In this document: positions 35,075 to 44,963 of the stretch, piece after piece
Position numbering within the stretch: position 1 is the stretch's first letter
How the letters are laid out: every line of letters starts with the position of its first letter
Origin: Chryseobacterium sp. LJ668
Lineage (GTDB): Bacteria > Bacteroidota > Bacteroidia > Flavobacteriales > Weeksellaceae
Assembly: GCF_019613955.1 (NCBI RefSeq)
Contig: NZ_CP080443.1
Coordinates: 1,674,001 to 1,738,000, forward strand
Direction: 5' to 3'
DNA length: 64,000 bases
Notes under the pieces: generated by a model
Told to the model about the DNA's origin: nothing
The model's database searches: none
What the model saw: the letters and a program-made list of their open reading frames with translations, nothing else
Position numbers and translations under genes: made by a program

Positions 35075-38000
35075 ATGAAAAGTACAATGAATAAAAATCT
35101 ATTAGCTTTGCTCTGCTTAGTTTCTTTAAATGTGTATTCTAACAATAAGCTGGAAGCAGAAAGAAATTTTACAGGTACCGTAGATAAAGTCCAGAACCTG
35201 ATAATAAAGGATACCTTAGTTAAGTCTTCTGATAATATAAATAGTCCGGAAAACAATCAGTTGAGAATAGCAGGAACTCCCGATTGGACAAAAGCCCCGA
35301 ACAGTTATATCTTTGACCCAGCACAAAATGGGGAAGGGCTATTGATTCCTGTAAAAAAAGCCTATGAGATGTGGCGAAGCTATAAATATTTGGCAAGCGC
35401 TGGAACTATAAAAGGAAAAGTAACTGCCGATGTGCTTTGGGAAGATGTTCCGGGACTTATCAAATCAGGCGCCAATTACAATTTAGAAGTGATCGACTCC
35501 GGAGAGAACGGGAAAATCAAAGTCATGATCAACAAAGCAAAAAAAGGTAACGCTGTAGTCGCTTTCAGACTCAATGGCGTAATCTTTTGGTCTTGGCATA
35601 TCTGGGTAACCGATGATCCCACTAATGGATCAACATATAAAAGTTTTACAGCGGTCAGGAGAGAGAGAAATAACGGTGTAATAGAAAATATTCCTGATGC
35701 CGACTGGAAGTGGATGGATAGAAATCTAGGAGCCATAACCAATAGCAATACAGGTGGAGAGTGGAACAGGAGTGGTGGATTACTTTATCAATGGGGAAGA
35801 AAAGATCCTATCCCGCCTTTGGTTTTAAGAGGGAATGATTTTTACGAAGTTTCAGGATCTATAGGAAAGGTAAGACACAGGAACGCAAAAAATTTCACCA
35901 ATGCAATTAATTTTGATGTTCTCAGAAAATTTGTCTTGCTTTCTAATGCTACTTTAGATAACAATCTTCAGCTTTCCGTAAAAAATCCGTTAAGCTTAAT
36001 ATATGTCAATAAGGATGATAATTCGGGGCCGGCTTATTATAATAATAATGCGAACCTGATGATCAATTGGTTTGGGAGATCTGCAAATGTAGCTGACAGC
36101 AAATTGACAGAGCTCAACCTTTGGTCAGACAATTCAAGAGGATTACTGCCCACTAACTATAATTTTTATAGTAGCAATGCGCCATATCGTGATAAATCGC
36201 CGTTTGATCCGTGCCCGAATGGATGGAGAATTCCCTCTATGCTAGTACCGAATCTTGCTTCGGGTGCTTATGTTGACGATATTAGAATCGACTATTCGCC
36301 CTTCGGATTGCAGACTACTTTAGGTAAAAATACTTTCGAATCAAACGGATACCATATTATTAAGCCCAATGATTCTGGTGTTCCGGCTTTTATGACTGGT
36401 TTTAAATTGTACACAAATGTTGGCTTTGACCTGTCAAATGTAGGGGGCAATAATATGGGAATATTTCCAGGTACAGGACAGTTAGCAATTAATGCACAGG
36501 GAGGGCAATACACTGATCAGCATCATGTAGCTTTGTGGACCGCAACATTAACGCGCTTTTTTGATGCAACTCCCGCTGTAAGCGCAAGAGCGCTGTTTAT
36601 GGTCTCTGATAAATATCAAAATGATATTCCAAATCCAGCGTTGCCAACCATAAAAGGCAGAAATTGGTATATGCCCACAGCAACAGCTAAAACTTCTGAT
36701 GCAAATGGGTGCAGGTGTATAAAAGATCCTTTATACGTGGTCAATGGATATGATTTTCCAACACAATATTTAAATACAGATACTGAATATACAGAAGGCT
36801 TAAATAATCCTAATACCTATCAGGTCGTAAAAAGTGCAACATCTGCAACTGTAGAAATTCCGGTAACAAAAGCTTTTTCAGTTCAGAGTCAATTATTGAA
36901 TAACCCCTCCATTTTAGATCCTGCAAATTTTAATAATCTTAAAGCAAATGTTTTATGGACAACAAATACAGATTTAATTAGTACGGTTTCTATAACAAAT
37001 CCTTCTCCGGGTTCGGTTTCTGGTCTTATAAACTCTAAAATTGCAGTTTCATTAAATCCGAATCAGAGTGGAAATGCAGTCGTAACTCTACATAACGGAA
37101 GTATCAGCAATCCCGTATATTGGTCATGGCACGTTTGGGTGACAGATACAGCAGTTGGTTCGTATACTTATACTACAGAGCTTCCAAACTCTGTTGCAAC
37201 AAACTATGTCAACTACATACCTTTAGGTGAAATTTTCAAGACAGAATTTATGGATAGAAATCTGGGTGCTACTGATGCATTTCCAGTGGTTGCAAATCCT
37301 CTTGCGCCTACTATCGATGAATATGAGAAAATCAGAGCATCAACAGGGTTACAATATCAGTGGGGTAGGAAAGATCCTATCCCGTCATTTCAATTCGCAG
37401 ACAACCGTGCACCGTACAATGTATTTTTAGGGAATGCAAATGCAAATGGTGCAGTCGCATATACAACGCTTACCCCGGCGGTTTATAATGATTTGTCAGG
37501 GTCATACATCATTCCCTATGATACATATACGAATGGTTCTAACGCAAATATTTTGCCGACTGATAAAACTTCAGATAAAATAGCGAAGGTCTTATCATAC
37601 TCTGTAAAAAATCCTTTAGCTTATATGATCCCGAGTGCATTGGCACCATACAATACAACTGTTCCAAATTACACCAACGGTACAGACTGGTTGTTAAATG
37701 AGCCTAACGCTGCTGCAGACAGATGGGGAAGGGGTGGAAAAAAATCTCCGTTCGATCCTTGCCCGGAAGGTTGGAGGATTCCGGATGTTACTGGCGTGGC
37801 CATTATTACCAACTTTGATTATGGTCTTTCTCCGTGGTATAAAAAAGATAAAAAAGCAGCAACAAGTTATAGTGTAATTAATGATTATGTAGGCGTAAGA
37901 GTTCAAAATACTACAGCTTCTACTATAGGATATACTTTTAATGATTTGAGTTATCCTGTGGGTAATTATCCTAATTCTGGTTCGCGTGGTATCAGAAGTG

Positions 38001-38536
38001 TTATCGCTAATCAAAGTGCACAAGGAACTTTTAATACAAATAATTTCCAATATCCAGCGATCTGGACAGCAGCTTTAAATTCAAATTATCTTGGAAGACC
38101 CATCAATTTACTTTTCAATGCGTCTTCAAACGCTATGATTGCCTTCCATGATAATAATGATCCTTATTTTGGAATAAACTGCCGTTGTGTGAAAGTTAAA
38201 TATGACCAAAATGGAAATGAAGAAGGTCCTATTCCCGCACTTCCGGTAACACCTGGTGCGACAGTAAAAGCATCAAATATATTTTCTAAGAAAGAAATAG
38301 GAGAGATCAAAAGAGAAAATAAAATTATATTATTCCCAAATCCTGTAAAAGATATATTGTATATTAAAGCAACTGATGCCAAAGATTACTATTATCAAAT
38401 CTACAACGCATCGGGTCAGATGGTAAAATCAGGTAAATTTGAAAACACTCAGACTGATGTTTCCTCATTGATTTCGGGAATTTATTTGGTGAGAATAAAT
38501 AATTCTGAAACAGTGGTAAAAATCGTGAAACAATAA
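35075..38536 (+). CDS. large T9SS-exported protein with two Fib_succ_major-like repeats
   Basis: This 1153-residue protein has a signal peptide (MNKNLLALLCLVSLNVYS, from Met1 or the Met at 35087). Two long repeats (about 65-560 and 565-1065) share the order WSWH-WVTD, MDRNLGA, QWGRKDPIP, KNPL, KSPFDPCPNGWRIP or its variant, and a closing CRC(I/V)K. This recalls the Fibrobacter major paralogous domain family. The end (about 1080-1153) is a type A type IX secretion sorting domain: LFPNPVKDILYIKA, YNASGQMV, SGIYLVRI. The protein should cross the outer membrane through the T9SS and be attached to or released from the surface. Its ligand is unknown. Confidence 0.87.
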   Translation: MKSTMNKNLLALLCLVSLNVYSNNKLEAERNFTGTVDKVQNLIIKDTLVKSSDNINSPENNQLRIAGTPDWTKAPNSYIFDPAQNGEGLLIPVKKAYEMWRSYKYLASAGTIKGKVTADVLWEDVPGLIKSGANYNLEVIDSGENGKIKVMINKAKKGNAVVAFRLNGVIFWSWHIWVTDDPTNGSTYKSFTAVRRERNNGVIENIPDADWKWMDRNLGAITNSNTGGEWNRSGGLLYQWGRKDPIPPLVLRGNDFYEVSGSIGKVRHRNAKNFTNAINFDVLRKFVLLSNATLDNNLQLSVKNPLSLIYVNKDDNSGPAYYNNNANLMINWFGRSANVADSKLTELNLWSDNSRGLLPTNYNFYSSNAPYRDKSPFDPCPNGWRIPSMLVPNLASGAYVDDIRIDYSPFGLQTTLGKNTFESNGYHIIKPNDSGVPAFMTGFKLYTNVGFDLSNVGGNNMGIFPGTGQLAINAQGGQYTDQHHVALWTATLTRFFDATPAVSARALFMVSDKYQNDIPNPALPTIKGRNWYMPTATAKTSDANGCRCIKDPLYVVNGYDFPTQYLNTDTEYTEGLNNPNTYQVVKSATSATVEIPVTKAFSVQSQLLNNPSILDPANFNNLKANVLWTTNTDLISTVSITNPSPGSVSGLINSKIAVSLNPNQSGNAVVTLHNGSISNPVYWSWHVWVTDTAVGSYTYTTELPNSVATNYVNYIPLGEIFKTEFMDRNLGATDAFPVVANPLAPTIDEYEKIRASTGLQYQWGRKDPIPSFQFADNRAPYNVFLGNANANGAVAYTTLTPAVYNDLSGSYIIPYDTYTNGSNANILPTDKTSDKIAKVLSYSVKNPLAYMIPSALAPYNTTVPNYTNGTDWLLNEPNAAADRWGRGGKKSPFDPCPEGWRIPDVTGVAIITNFDYGLSPWYKKDKKAATSYSVINDYVGVRVQNTTASTIGYTFNDLSYPVGNYPNSGSRGIRSVIANQSAQGTFNTNNFQYPAIWTAALNSNYLGRPINLLFNASSNAMIAFHDNNDPYFGINCRCVKVKYDQNGNEEGPIPALPVTPGATVKASNIFSKKEIGEIKRENKIILFPNPVKDILYIKATDAKDYYYQIYNASGQMVKSGKFENTQTDVSSLISGIYLVRINNSETVVKIVKQ

Positions 38537-38587
38537 ACATTCGTGGTTTATTGGTTTATGATTTGATAAAAATAAATATTAATTTAC

Positions 38588-38620
38588 AAGCAGAACAGTG
38601 ACTATTGTTCTGCTTTTTTT
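38588..38620 (+). terminator. intrinsic terminator after the T9SS-exported protein gene
   Basis: 10-base stem AAGCAGAACA/TGTTCTGCTT with an 8-base loop, followed by five T. It lies about 50 bp after the stop. Confidence 0.9.
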
Positions 38621-38803
38621 ATGTAGATAACTGATCAGAAAAATTCATGACTATTCAATGTATCAAATATATAAAATGATAATATCTATTAGTTTAATGT
38701 AAAATGAGCTCTTTTACCTTAATTTTTTCAATAGAATCAATATCACAACAATCAATATTGTATAAAATTGGATGACTGAAAAATTCATCTAATAAAAAAG
38801 CTT

Positions 38804-38811
38804 TACTTTTG
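38804..38811 (+). promoter_or_regulatory. Bacteroidota -7 promoter element of topA
   Basis: TACTTTTG followed by C, 14 bases before the topA ATG. The transcript leader would be very short (about 8-10 nt). The -33 box is weak. Confidence 0.55.
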
Positions 38812-38825
38812 CAAAAATTTAGAGA

Positions 38826-41396
38826 ATGTCGAAAAATTTAGTAATCGTCGAGTCTCCGGCAAAAGCAAAAACTATTCAGAAATATTTAGGGAAGGATTTT
38901 GAAGTCAAATCGAGCTTCGGGCACATCCGTGATCTTCCAAAAAAGGGAATGGGGATTGACCTTGCCACTTTCAGTCCGGATTACGAAGTTTCCGCCGACA
39001 AAAAAAAGCTGGTCACAGAATTAAAATCTGCCGTAAAGAAAGCTGAGATGGTTTGGCTCGCTTCCGATGAAGACCGTGAAGGTGAAGCTATCGCATGGCA
39101 TTTGGCAGATGAATTAAAATTGAAACCCGAGAACAGAAAAAGAATTGTTTTTCACGAAATCACTAAAAATGCAATTCTAAAAGCAATAGAAAACCCGAGA
39201 GATATTGACCAAAACCTAGTAAATGCCCAACAGGCAAGAAGAGTTCTCGACAGGATCGTAGGTTTCGAAATGTCACCGGTACTTTGGAAAAAAGTAAAGC
39301 CGGGCCTGTCAGCAGGAAGAGTGCAGTCGGTTGCAGTAAGATTAGTAGTAGAGAGAGAAAAAGAAATCCGCCAGTTTGTACCAAAAGCGACCTTCAAGCT
39401 TGACGGTATTTTCTTGAATAAAGCAGGACAGGAGATTGCTTCCAAGCTTAAAAAAGATTTCGAAAAAGAAGCAGATGCAGAAAAATTCTTAGAATTAGCA
39501 CGAAGCACAGAGTTCAAAGTCTTGAATGTTGAAACTAAGCCCGGAACACGCTCTGCTTCTGCGCCGTTTACCACCTCAACGCTTCAGCAGGAAGCTTCAT
39601 CAAGATTAGGCTATAATGTTACCAATACGATGCGTTTGGCTCAGAGATTATATGAAGAAGGATTCATTACCTACATGAGAACCGATTCCGTAAATCTTTC
39701 ACAGGAAGCCATTGACGGTGCTAAAAAGCAAATTACATCAGAGTACGGCGCAGAATATTCTGCACCCAGAAAATATACCACCAAATCATCATCGGCTCAG
39801 GAAGCTCACGAGGCGATCCGTCCGACAGATTTTTCTGTAAAATCTATCAGTGATGTTCAGTTGAGTAAATTGTATCAGCTGATTTACAGGAGAACTTTAG
39901 CTTCTCAGATGGCGAATGCCAAAATCGAAAAAACGGTTATTGAAATTGGCAATGCAAAGCTTCCGCAGCATTTTGAGGCACAAGGTGAAGTGATCATCTT
40001 TGATGGTTTCCTTAAAGCTTATGGAATTGTGAAAACCGAAGAAGACGACGAAGAAAGCAACGAAAAACTATTGCCTAAGGTTACCGTAGGTGAAGTGGTA
40101 GACTATAAAAAAATTACCGCTACTGAAAAATTTACCAGACCGAGTGCAAGATATACCGAAGCAGGTTTGGTAAGAAAATTAGAAGAATTGGGAATTGGCC
40201 GTCCGTCAACCTATGCACCAACCATTCAGACGATTCAGAATCGTGAGTATGTAGATAAAAGAGAGTTGGAACCGCAGACCCGTGAGGTGGTAAGAATTTC
40301 TTTAGCGAAAGATAAAATTAAAAAAGAAGTTCTTGAAGATAAATTCGGGGGCGATAAAAATAAATTTATTCCTACCGATATAGGTGAAGTAGTCAACGAT
40401 TTTTTAACCAATAATTTCGCAGAAATTCTTGATTATGGTTTTACAGCAAGAGTTGAAGAAAGTTTTGATGAAATTGCCAACGGAGCTCAGAAGTGGAAAG
40501 AGATGATGACCGATTTCTACTCAAAATTCCATCCAAGGATTGAAGATGTAGAAGAAAATGCAGATCGTGCCAACGGAGAACGTCTTTTAGGTGTAGATCC
40601 AAAGTCAGGAAAGAATATTTATGCAAGAATCGGAAGATTCGGACCAATGATTCAGATTGGCGAGCAGGATGATGAAGAAAAACCGATTTTCGCATCATTA
40701 ATGGCCGGACAGAATATTGCAACCATCGCTTTGGAAGATGCTTTAGAGTTGTTTAAACTACCATTTGAATTAAAAGATTTTGAAGACCAGTCGGTAACAA
40801 TTGGTGTCGGAAGATTCGGGCCTTATGTGAAATGGGGTGAAACGTACATCAGTATTCCTAAAGGTGAAGATCCGCTTTCTATAGATCAAAAACGTGCAGA
40901 GGAAATTATTGCTGAAAAGAAATTAGCCGATGCACCGATTGCCAACTTCAAAGGAGAGCCAATTACTAAAGGCACCGGAAGATTCGGGCCTTTCATCAAA
41001 TATCAGAGCATCTTTATCAATGTTCCGAAGCGATATGATTTTGAGAATCTTTCTCAAAGCGACATCAACGAACTGGTAGAAGCTAAATTAGAAAAAGAAG
41101 CCAACAGATACATCCAGCAGTGGGAGAAAGAGAAAATTTCTCTTGAAAACGGAAGATGGGGACCTTTCATCAAATTTGGAAAAGGAATGTTCAAAATTCC
41201 AAAGAAAAAAGATGACACCAAGTATGAAGCAGATGACCTGAAAGAAGTTTCTCTTGATGAGGTTAAAAAATGGATTACCGCACAGGATCCTAAAGCTTTT
41301 GCGGAGAAAAAGAAGACCGCAGCAAAAAAGCCGGCTGCTAAAAAGGCGACGACATCAAAGAAAGCTCCTGCTAAAAAGCCAGTTGCTAAGAAATAA
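38826..41396 (+). CDS. topA: DNA topoisomerase I (type IA)
   Basis: This is an 856-residue enzyme that relaxes negative supercoils. The Toprim domain is N-terminal (LVIVESPAKAKTIQKYLG at about 5-22, with LASDEDREGEAIAWHLA at about 78-94). The catalytic Tyr is in EGFITYMRTDSVNLS, and RPSTYAPTIQTIQ is present. In place of zinc fingers the C-terminal third carries several GRFGP(Y/F)(V/I)K repeats (for example near 600, 660, 720 and 780), the topoisomerase C-terminal repeat. The last 30 residues are a Lys/Ala/Pro-rich tail likely to bind DNA. It ends at a hairpin terminator. Confidence 0.97.
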   Translation: MSKNLVIVESPAKAKTIQKYLGKDFEVKSSFGHIRDLPKKGMGIDLATFSPDYEVSADKKKLVTELKSAVKKAEMVWLASDEDREGEAIAWHLADELKLKPENRKRIVFHEITKNAILKAIENPRDIDQNLVNAQQARRVLDRIVGFEMSPVLWKKVKPGLSAGRVQSVAVRLVVEREKEIRQFVPKATFKLDGIFLNKAGQEIASKLKKDFEKEADAEKFLELARSTEFKVLNVETKPGTRSASAPFTTSTLQQEASSRLGYNVTNTMRLAQRLYEEGFITYMRTDSVNLSQEAIDGAKKQITSEYGAEYSAPRKYTTKSSSAQEAHEAIRPTDFSVKSISDVQLSKLYQLIYRRTLASQMANAKIEKTVIEIGNAKLPQHFEAQGEVIIFDGFLKAYGIVKTEEDDEESNEKLLPKVTVGEVVDYKKITATEKFTRPSARYTEAGLVRKLEELGIGRPSTYAPTIQTIQNREYVDKRELEPQTREVVRISLAKDKIKKEVLEDKFGGDKNKFIPTDIGEVVNDFLTNNFAEILDYGFTARVEESFDEIANGAQKWKEMMTDFYSKFHPRIEDVEENADRANGERLLGVDPKSGKNIYARIGRFGPMIQIGEQDDEEKPIFASLMAGQNIATIALEDALELFKLPFELKDFEDQSVTIGVGRFGPYVKWGETYISIPKGEDPLSIDQKRAEEIIAEKKLADAPIANFKGEPITKGTGRFGPFIKYQSIFINVPKRYDFENLSQSDINELVEAKLEKEANRYIQQWEKEKISLENGRWGPFIKFGKGMFKIPKKKDDTKYEADDLKEVSLDEVKKWITAQDPKAFAEKKKTAAKKPAAKKATTSKKAPAKKPVAKK

Positions 41397-41421
41397 GTCG
41401 TTTTAACCTGATATATATAGA

Positions 41422-41455
41422 CCCCTTTTGATGATTTTCAAAAGGGGTTTTGTTT
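41422..41455 (+). terminator. intrinsic terminator of topA
   Basis: CCCCTTTTGA (41422-41431) pairs with TCAAAAGGGG (41438-41447) around a 6-base loop, and is followed by a T-rich run. It lies between the converging topA and the 172-residue protein gene. Confidence 0.92.
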
Positions 41456-41483
41456 TATAGAATACATGATATAAAATTGTTTA

Positions 41484-42002
41484 TTAATTATAATAAACCT
41501 GACTGCGTATTTCACAATGATTGTCTCCGTTGATTTTGCCCTGTACTACATGTATATAAAGACCCGGCGTCACATTCCATAAACCGTTTTGCAAAAAAAA
41601 GCCGCCCCCGCCTACTTTAAATAAACTGGTTCCTGTTATCTTAGAACTAGCACAGTTCGTTGAGTGAATAATCTGAATTTGTGGCTGAGTGATTGTGATT
41701 TGAGGACTTACCGAAGCACTGGGATTTGCTTGTAAATATGAAGCGCTTATATTAAGTGGTGGTTCTAGCAATTCCTCCATATTAAAAGATTCTGAAATGG
41801 TCAAATTATTTAGCATATCATCAGTGATCAGATTTTCGATGTCATCATTCACACTCAGAATGTTTTCTGCATATTGTATAGCTGAATTGTCATCATTCAT
41901 AGAAAAAGCGTAATATTTTTTAGCGCCTAGATCATTAATGCATTCAACTGTATAATGACTTGGATTCGATCCATGTTTTTCTAAAATTTTGCACGTGTAC
42001 AT
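41484..42002 (-). CDS. small hypothetical protein of the Cys-rich cassette
   Basis: This 172-residue protein has no signal peptide. The N-terminal half is polar and acidic (AENILSVNDDIENLITDDML, about 45-64), a linker rich in Pro, Gln and Ile follows (SVSPQITITQPQIQIIHS), and the C-terminal half has a GGGGFF motif and three spaced Cys in total after residue 100 or in the N-terminus. Its opening (MYTCKILEK) and its position beside the next gene suggest it belongs with the cassette at 42094-42983. I recognise no family. Confidence 0.62.
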   Translation of the reverse strand: MYTCKILEKHGSNPSHYTVECINDLGAKKYYAFSMNDDNSAIQYAENILSVNDDIENLITDDMLNNLTISESFNMEELLEPPLNISASYLQANPSASVSPQITITQPQIQIIHSTNCASSKITGTSLFKVGGGGFFLQNGLWNVTPGLYIHVVQGKINGDNHCEIRSQVYYN

Positions 42003-42093
42003 ATTTTCTGATTTTTGTGGTGTTTAATTTAATTCGATGTTGAGCTTTCGTTATGATAGTTAATTGATGCTTCTGATTGAAATCACAAGATTC

Positions 42094-42474
42094 TTAGCAT
42101 CCACATGGAATGGGACAATCAACCCACGAGCATGATCCGTCAACGGAACAAAACTGTGTCTGACATTTTACAGTTCCATGTGCAATTACGCAAAAGCAAG
42201 TTCCTGGTCCACAGCATTGTCTGTCTTCCATCTTTGTAATAGTTGCACCTTTTGTTACATGAGTTACTTTTCCCTCATTTAATTCTAACACATTAATAAT
42301 TTTTTTATTTACCTCTTCACCAGATTCATTTTCGTCCATTTCATAATGGATGATAATGTTTTCATTCTGAGATTTGAAATGTCTCAATTGTGCCTTAACC
42401 TCACCAAAAGAAGAAATTCTATTCAGTTCTGTGAAGATTAATTTTTTTTCATCGAAGTTCAGGATGATATACAT
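42094..42474 (-). CDS. small protein with Cys-rich C-terminal domain
   Basis: This is a 126-residue protein without an evident signal peptide. Residues 1-80 are a normal, Cys-free, charged sequence. The last 42 residues hold ten Cys in a compact pattern that starts with CC, contains CxC, and ends PCGC. A Cys-free leader followed by a dense Cys block is the layout of precursor peptides of ribosomally made natural products and of small disulfide-rich or metal-binding proteins. No modifying enzyme is encoded nearby, so the bioactive-peptide idea is only a hypothesis. The spacing to its neighbours is 91 and 65 bp, so the three genes may be one unit. Confidence 0.65.
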   Translation of the reverse strand: MYIILNFDEKKLIFTELNRISSFGEVKAQLRHFKSQNENIIIHYEMDENESGEEVNKKIINVLELNEGKVTHVTKGATITKMEDRQCCGPGTCFCVIAHGTVKCQTQFCSVDGSCSWVDCPIPCGC

Positions 42475-42539
42475 GTTTTTATATTTAAGTTATGCCAACT
42501 TTTAATTCGGGGTTGGCTTGTCGATTATTATTGTTTAAT

Positions 42540-42983
42540 TTAATCCAAAGACATTATTGTCCCTGTGTAAGCGCATACACAGTCTTTCCAAGTTACACAA
42601 CCATCATAGCAATAAATTATATTTTTGGGTGGATAGACATGGTGTTCTAGTAAAATTTGATAACCTTCGATATCTACACTTTGTCCTTTTGAAAGTATAA
42701 ATGTATTTTTCCCTGGTTTTTTATTACTTAAATACACAACTAGTATAGTGGGAACATCTTTCCTTACCGAATTTTCGTATGAAATACGATAGCGATGATC
42801 CTCAGTTAAATCTACTAATACGGTATTTGGTGTTGGGTATTGAGCAAAATCAATTTTCCAATTTGTAGCTATTGAATTGTGCTTTTTTAAACTTAATGAA
42901 TCTTTTGTATTAGATGTGCTAATAGATTGACCGTTTGTAAATGTCAGTGTAAAAATGACAGCCAGAAATAAATATTTGTTCAT
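42540..42983 (-). CDS. secreted small hypothetical protein
   Basis: This 147-residue protein has a signal peptide (MNKYLFLAVIFTLTFTNGQS, cleavage near 18-20). The mature part is mostly beta-type, with PTNTVLVDLTEDHRYRIS-like segments (VLVDLTEDHRYRISYENS), and ends with four Cys in YCYDGCVTWKDCVCAYTG. The end resembles the Cys-rich tail of the neighbouring protein in style. Function unknown; it is likely exported to the periplasm or outside. Confidence 0.68.
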   Translation of the reverse strand: MNKYLFLAVIFTLTFTNGQSISTSNTKDSLSLKKHNSIATNWKIDFAQYPTPNTVLVDLTEDHRYRISYENSVRKDVPTILVVYLSNKKPGKNTFILSKGQSVDIEGYQILLEHHVYPPKNIIYCYDGCVTWKDCVCAYTGTIMSLD

Positions 42984-43572
42984 CGTTTATGATTTTATAT
43001 TAGATTGATACTATAATCTTTATCGTTTAAATTCGTCTATTCAAAAAAACTGATGAGCGAATTATCCTTTCATTCATAACCCCTCAAAAAAATTACGATC
43101 CAATCAACTGCATTCAAAACCTGCTTTTAGCATCATTATCCATTGTTTGTGCACCTTTTGGCAATGTTCTGATAAAGTGAATATTTAAAATGTAGTTTAG
43201 TTTAGAAGATGAGCCCTAATCATTTTTTTTATAAAAAGTTACTTGCGCTTAGAGGCGATCTCAACAAAACTGCTAATCTATTTCAGAAATTATCAATTTG
43301 TCTGAATTTAATTTGTTTATTAATTAAAATTAGTAAATTTAAATATACAATTGTTATATTTTTGTTTAAAATTTTAAATTGTATTTGATTAATAACCAAA
43401 TGATGTAAACTTAACACTTCTTTAAATTCTAAAATAAATGTCTTTCAGTTTGAATAAAATTCGAAAAAAGCAATATGCTTAAATATCTTAGATTGATAAT
43501 GGTGTATTTTTCTAAGATCGTTGAAGACAACTTGAAATATAAAAATGAAAACTAGTTGCATGATTTAATCGT
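42984..43572. other. intergenic region, no gene
   Basis: The 589-bp divergent spacer is very AT-rich. I see no gene or strong repeat. A TATTTTTG box at 43355-43362 (plus strand) matches the -7 consensus but lies about 210 bp before the esterase gene. Confidence 0.6.
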
Positions 43573-44742
43573 ATGTTATTTCAAACCATAACTATGCTTC
43601 GTTTCATTCTCATCATTATCCTTTTCATTCTTTCACTCGTCAACTTTTTCCCGGTACCAAGCCAGAGCATATGGTATGTCGGGATTGCCGTTCCTGAATT
43701 TCCGTGGGTTTTTTTGCTGGTGTCATTGGCTTTATTTCTATGGAGCTTGTATTCCAAAAAATTCAGGAAAGCATCGCTTGTCATCAGTGTTGTTACATTT
43801 GCTATTCTCAGTTCGCCAATTGTGCGTGCCTATAATGTGGGAAGCCATTTGAGCGAAGACCTTGAAAATTCGTTTGGAGTGAAACATGCTGACATGAAAG
43901 GCTTTTATCAGGAAAAACCTTTCAGTTTTCTCCAAATGTTTACAGGTAATGGCGCAAAAGAGATTCCATTCAAAACATATCATTTTGCAAAACCTTCCGG
44001 GGTTGATCTTACTTTGAATTTCACACCTTCAGCAATTCCAGGTGTTCGTCCGTGTCTGATCGTTGTGCATGGTGGTTCTTGGAAACGGGGTGACAACAGT
44101 GAAATTGCAGCCGCTAATAATTATTTTGCCAATGCCGGTTATCAGGTGGCAACCATCAATTACAGACTGGCTCCCCGATTTCCCAGTCCGGCTCAGCAAG
44201 AAGATCTGCATTCTGCATTCAGATGGATTCGAAGACATGCAAGTGAGTTGAAAATCGATACCACAAATATTGTCCTGATGGGAAGATCTGCAGGTGCGTC
44301 CATCGTTTTGACTATGGCGTATACCGGAAAAGAAAATGGGGTAAAAGGTGTTGCTGCTTTTTATGGAGCGATCAATATGCCTTGGAGTTATAAAAATCCC
44401 GACAATCCTTTAATTATGGACTCTAGAGAAGTACAGCGAGATTTTCTCGGTGGCACACCAGAAGAAGTTCCTGAAAGATACATTGCAGAATCACCATTGT
44501 TTCATATCAATTCAAAGACAACTCCGACATTGCTTGCTCATGGTTGTCTTGATGCTCACGTTTGGCATATCCAAAGTGAAATGATGAAAAAAGAATTAGA
44601 CAAACATCATGTGAAAAGTTATCTGCTCACTATTCCGTGGGGAACTCATGGTTTTGAATATAACCTAAATGGTCCTGCGGGTCAGTTGTCAATGTATTCG
44701 GTTGAGAGATTTTTCTATTCTGTGACGCAGATGAAGAGATGA
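43573..44742 (+). CDS. membrane-anchored alpha/beta hydrolase (esterase/lipase)
   Basis: This 389-residue protein starts with three hydrophobic helices (about 8-85; an alternative start Met is at 43594). The catalytic part is an alpha/beta hydrolase of the BD-FAE/carboxylesterase type: oxyanion motif VVHGGSWKRGDN (near 166), nucleophile elbow GRSAGAS (Ser near 238), Asp in GCLDAHVW and His in WGTHGFEY. It should act on extracytoplasmic esters. It is a single gene with nothing that fixes its substrate, such as acylated sugars, lipids or drugs. Confidence 0.85.
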   Translation: MLFQTITMLRFILIIILFILSLVNFFPVPSQSIWYVGIAVPEFPWVFLLVSLALFLWSLYSKKFRKASLVISVVTFAILSSPIVRAYNVGSHLSEDLENSFGVKHADMKGFYQEKPFSFLQMFTGNGAKEIPFKTYHFAKPSGVDLTLNFTPSAIPGVRPCLIVVHGGSWKRGDNSEIAAANNYFANAGYQVATINYRLAPRFPSPAQQEDLHSAFRWIRRHASELKIDTTNIVLMGRSAGASIVLTMAYTGKENGVKGVAAFYGAINMPWSYKNPDNPLIMDSREVQRDFLGGTPEEVPERYIAESPLFHINSKTTPTLLAHGCLDAHVWHIQSEMMKKELDKHHVKSYLLTIPWGTHGFEYNLNGPAGQLSMYSVERFFYSVTQMKR

Positions 44743-44810
44743 GAAACTTTTAATTATTCAAGCTCTGATTTGTTTTATTTGAAAAACTTAGGGATCTTGG
44801 TTAAGTAGAA

Positions 44811-44870
44811 CGCCTTTGCGAACTTAAAAACAGTTAGTATTTAAAAAAATCTTTGCGGACTTTGCGTTAA
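44811..44870 (+). repeat. TTTGCG-rich intergenic repeat
   Basis: The spacer before the next gene contains CGCCTTTGCGAACTTAAAA, TCTTTGCGGACTTTGCGTTAAA, three TTTGCG units within 60 bp. I recall this wording from intergenic DNA of other Bacteroidota, which was not checked. Confidence 0.35.
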
Positions 44871-44963
44871 AAATAAGCTTTATGAATCAATAAATCAATA
44901 AACCCTAAGGCGCAGGACACTCAATTTCTATGCAACGACTAAATTAGCTCAAAATCAAATACA

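Noticed and set aside
39152..39574. Open frame of 140 codons on the minus strand opposite topA
   Set aside because: It lies wholly within the well-supported topA gene and has no family character; it is a shadow frame.
44029..44251. Short frames on both strands inside the esterase gene
   Set aside because: Shadow frames of the alpha/beta hydrolase.
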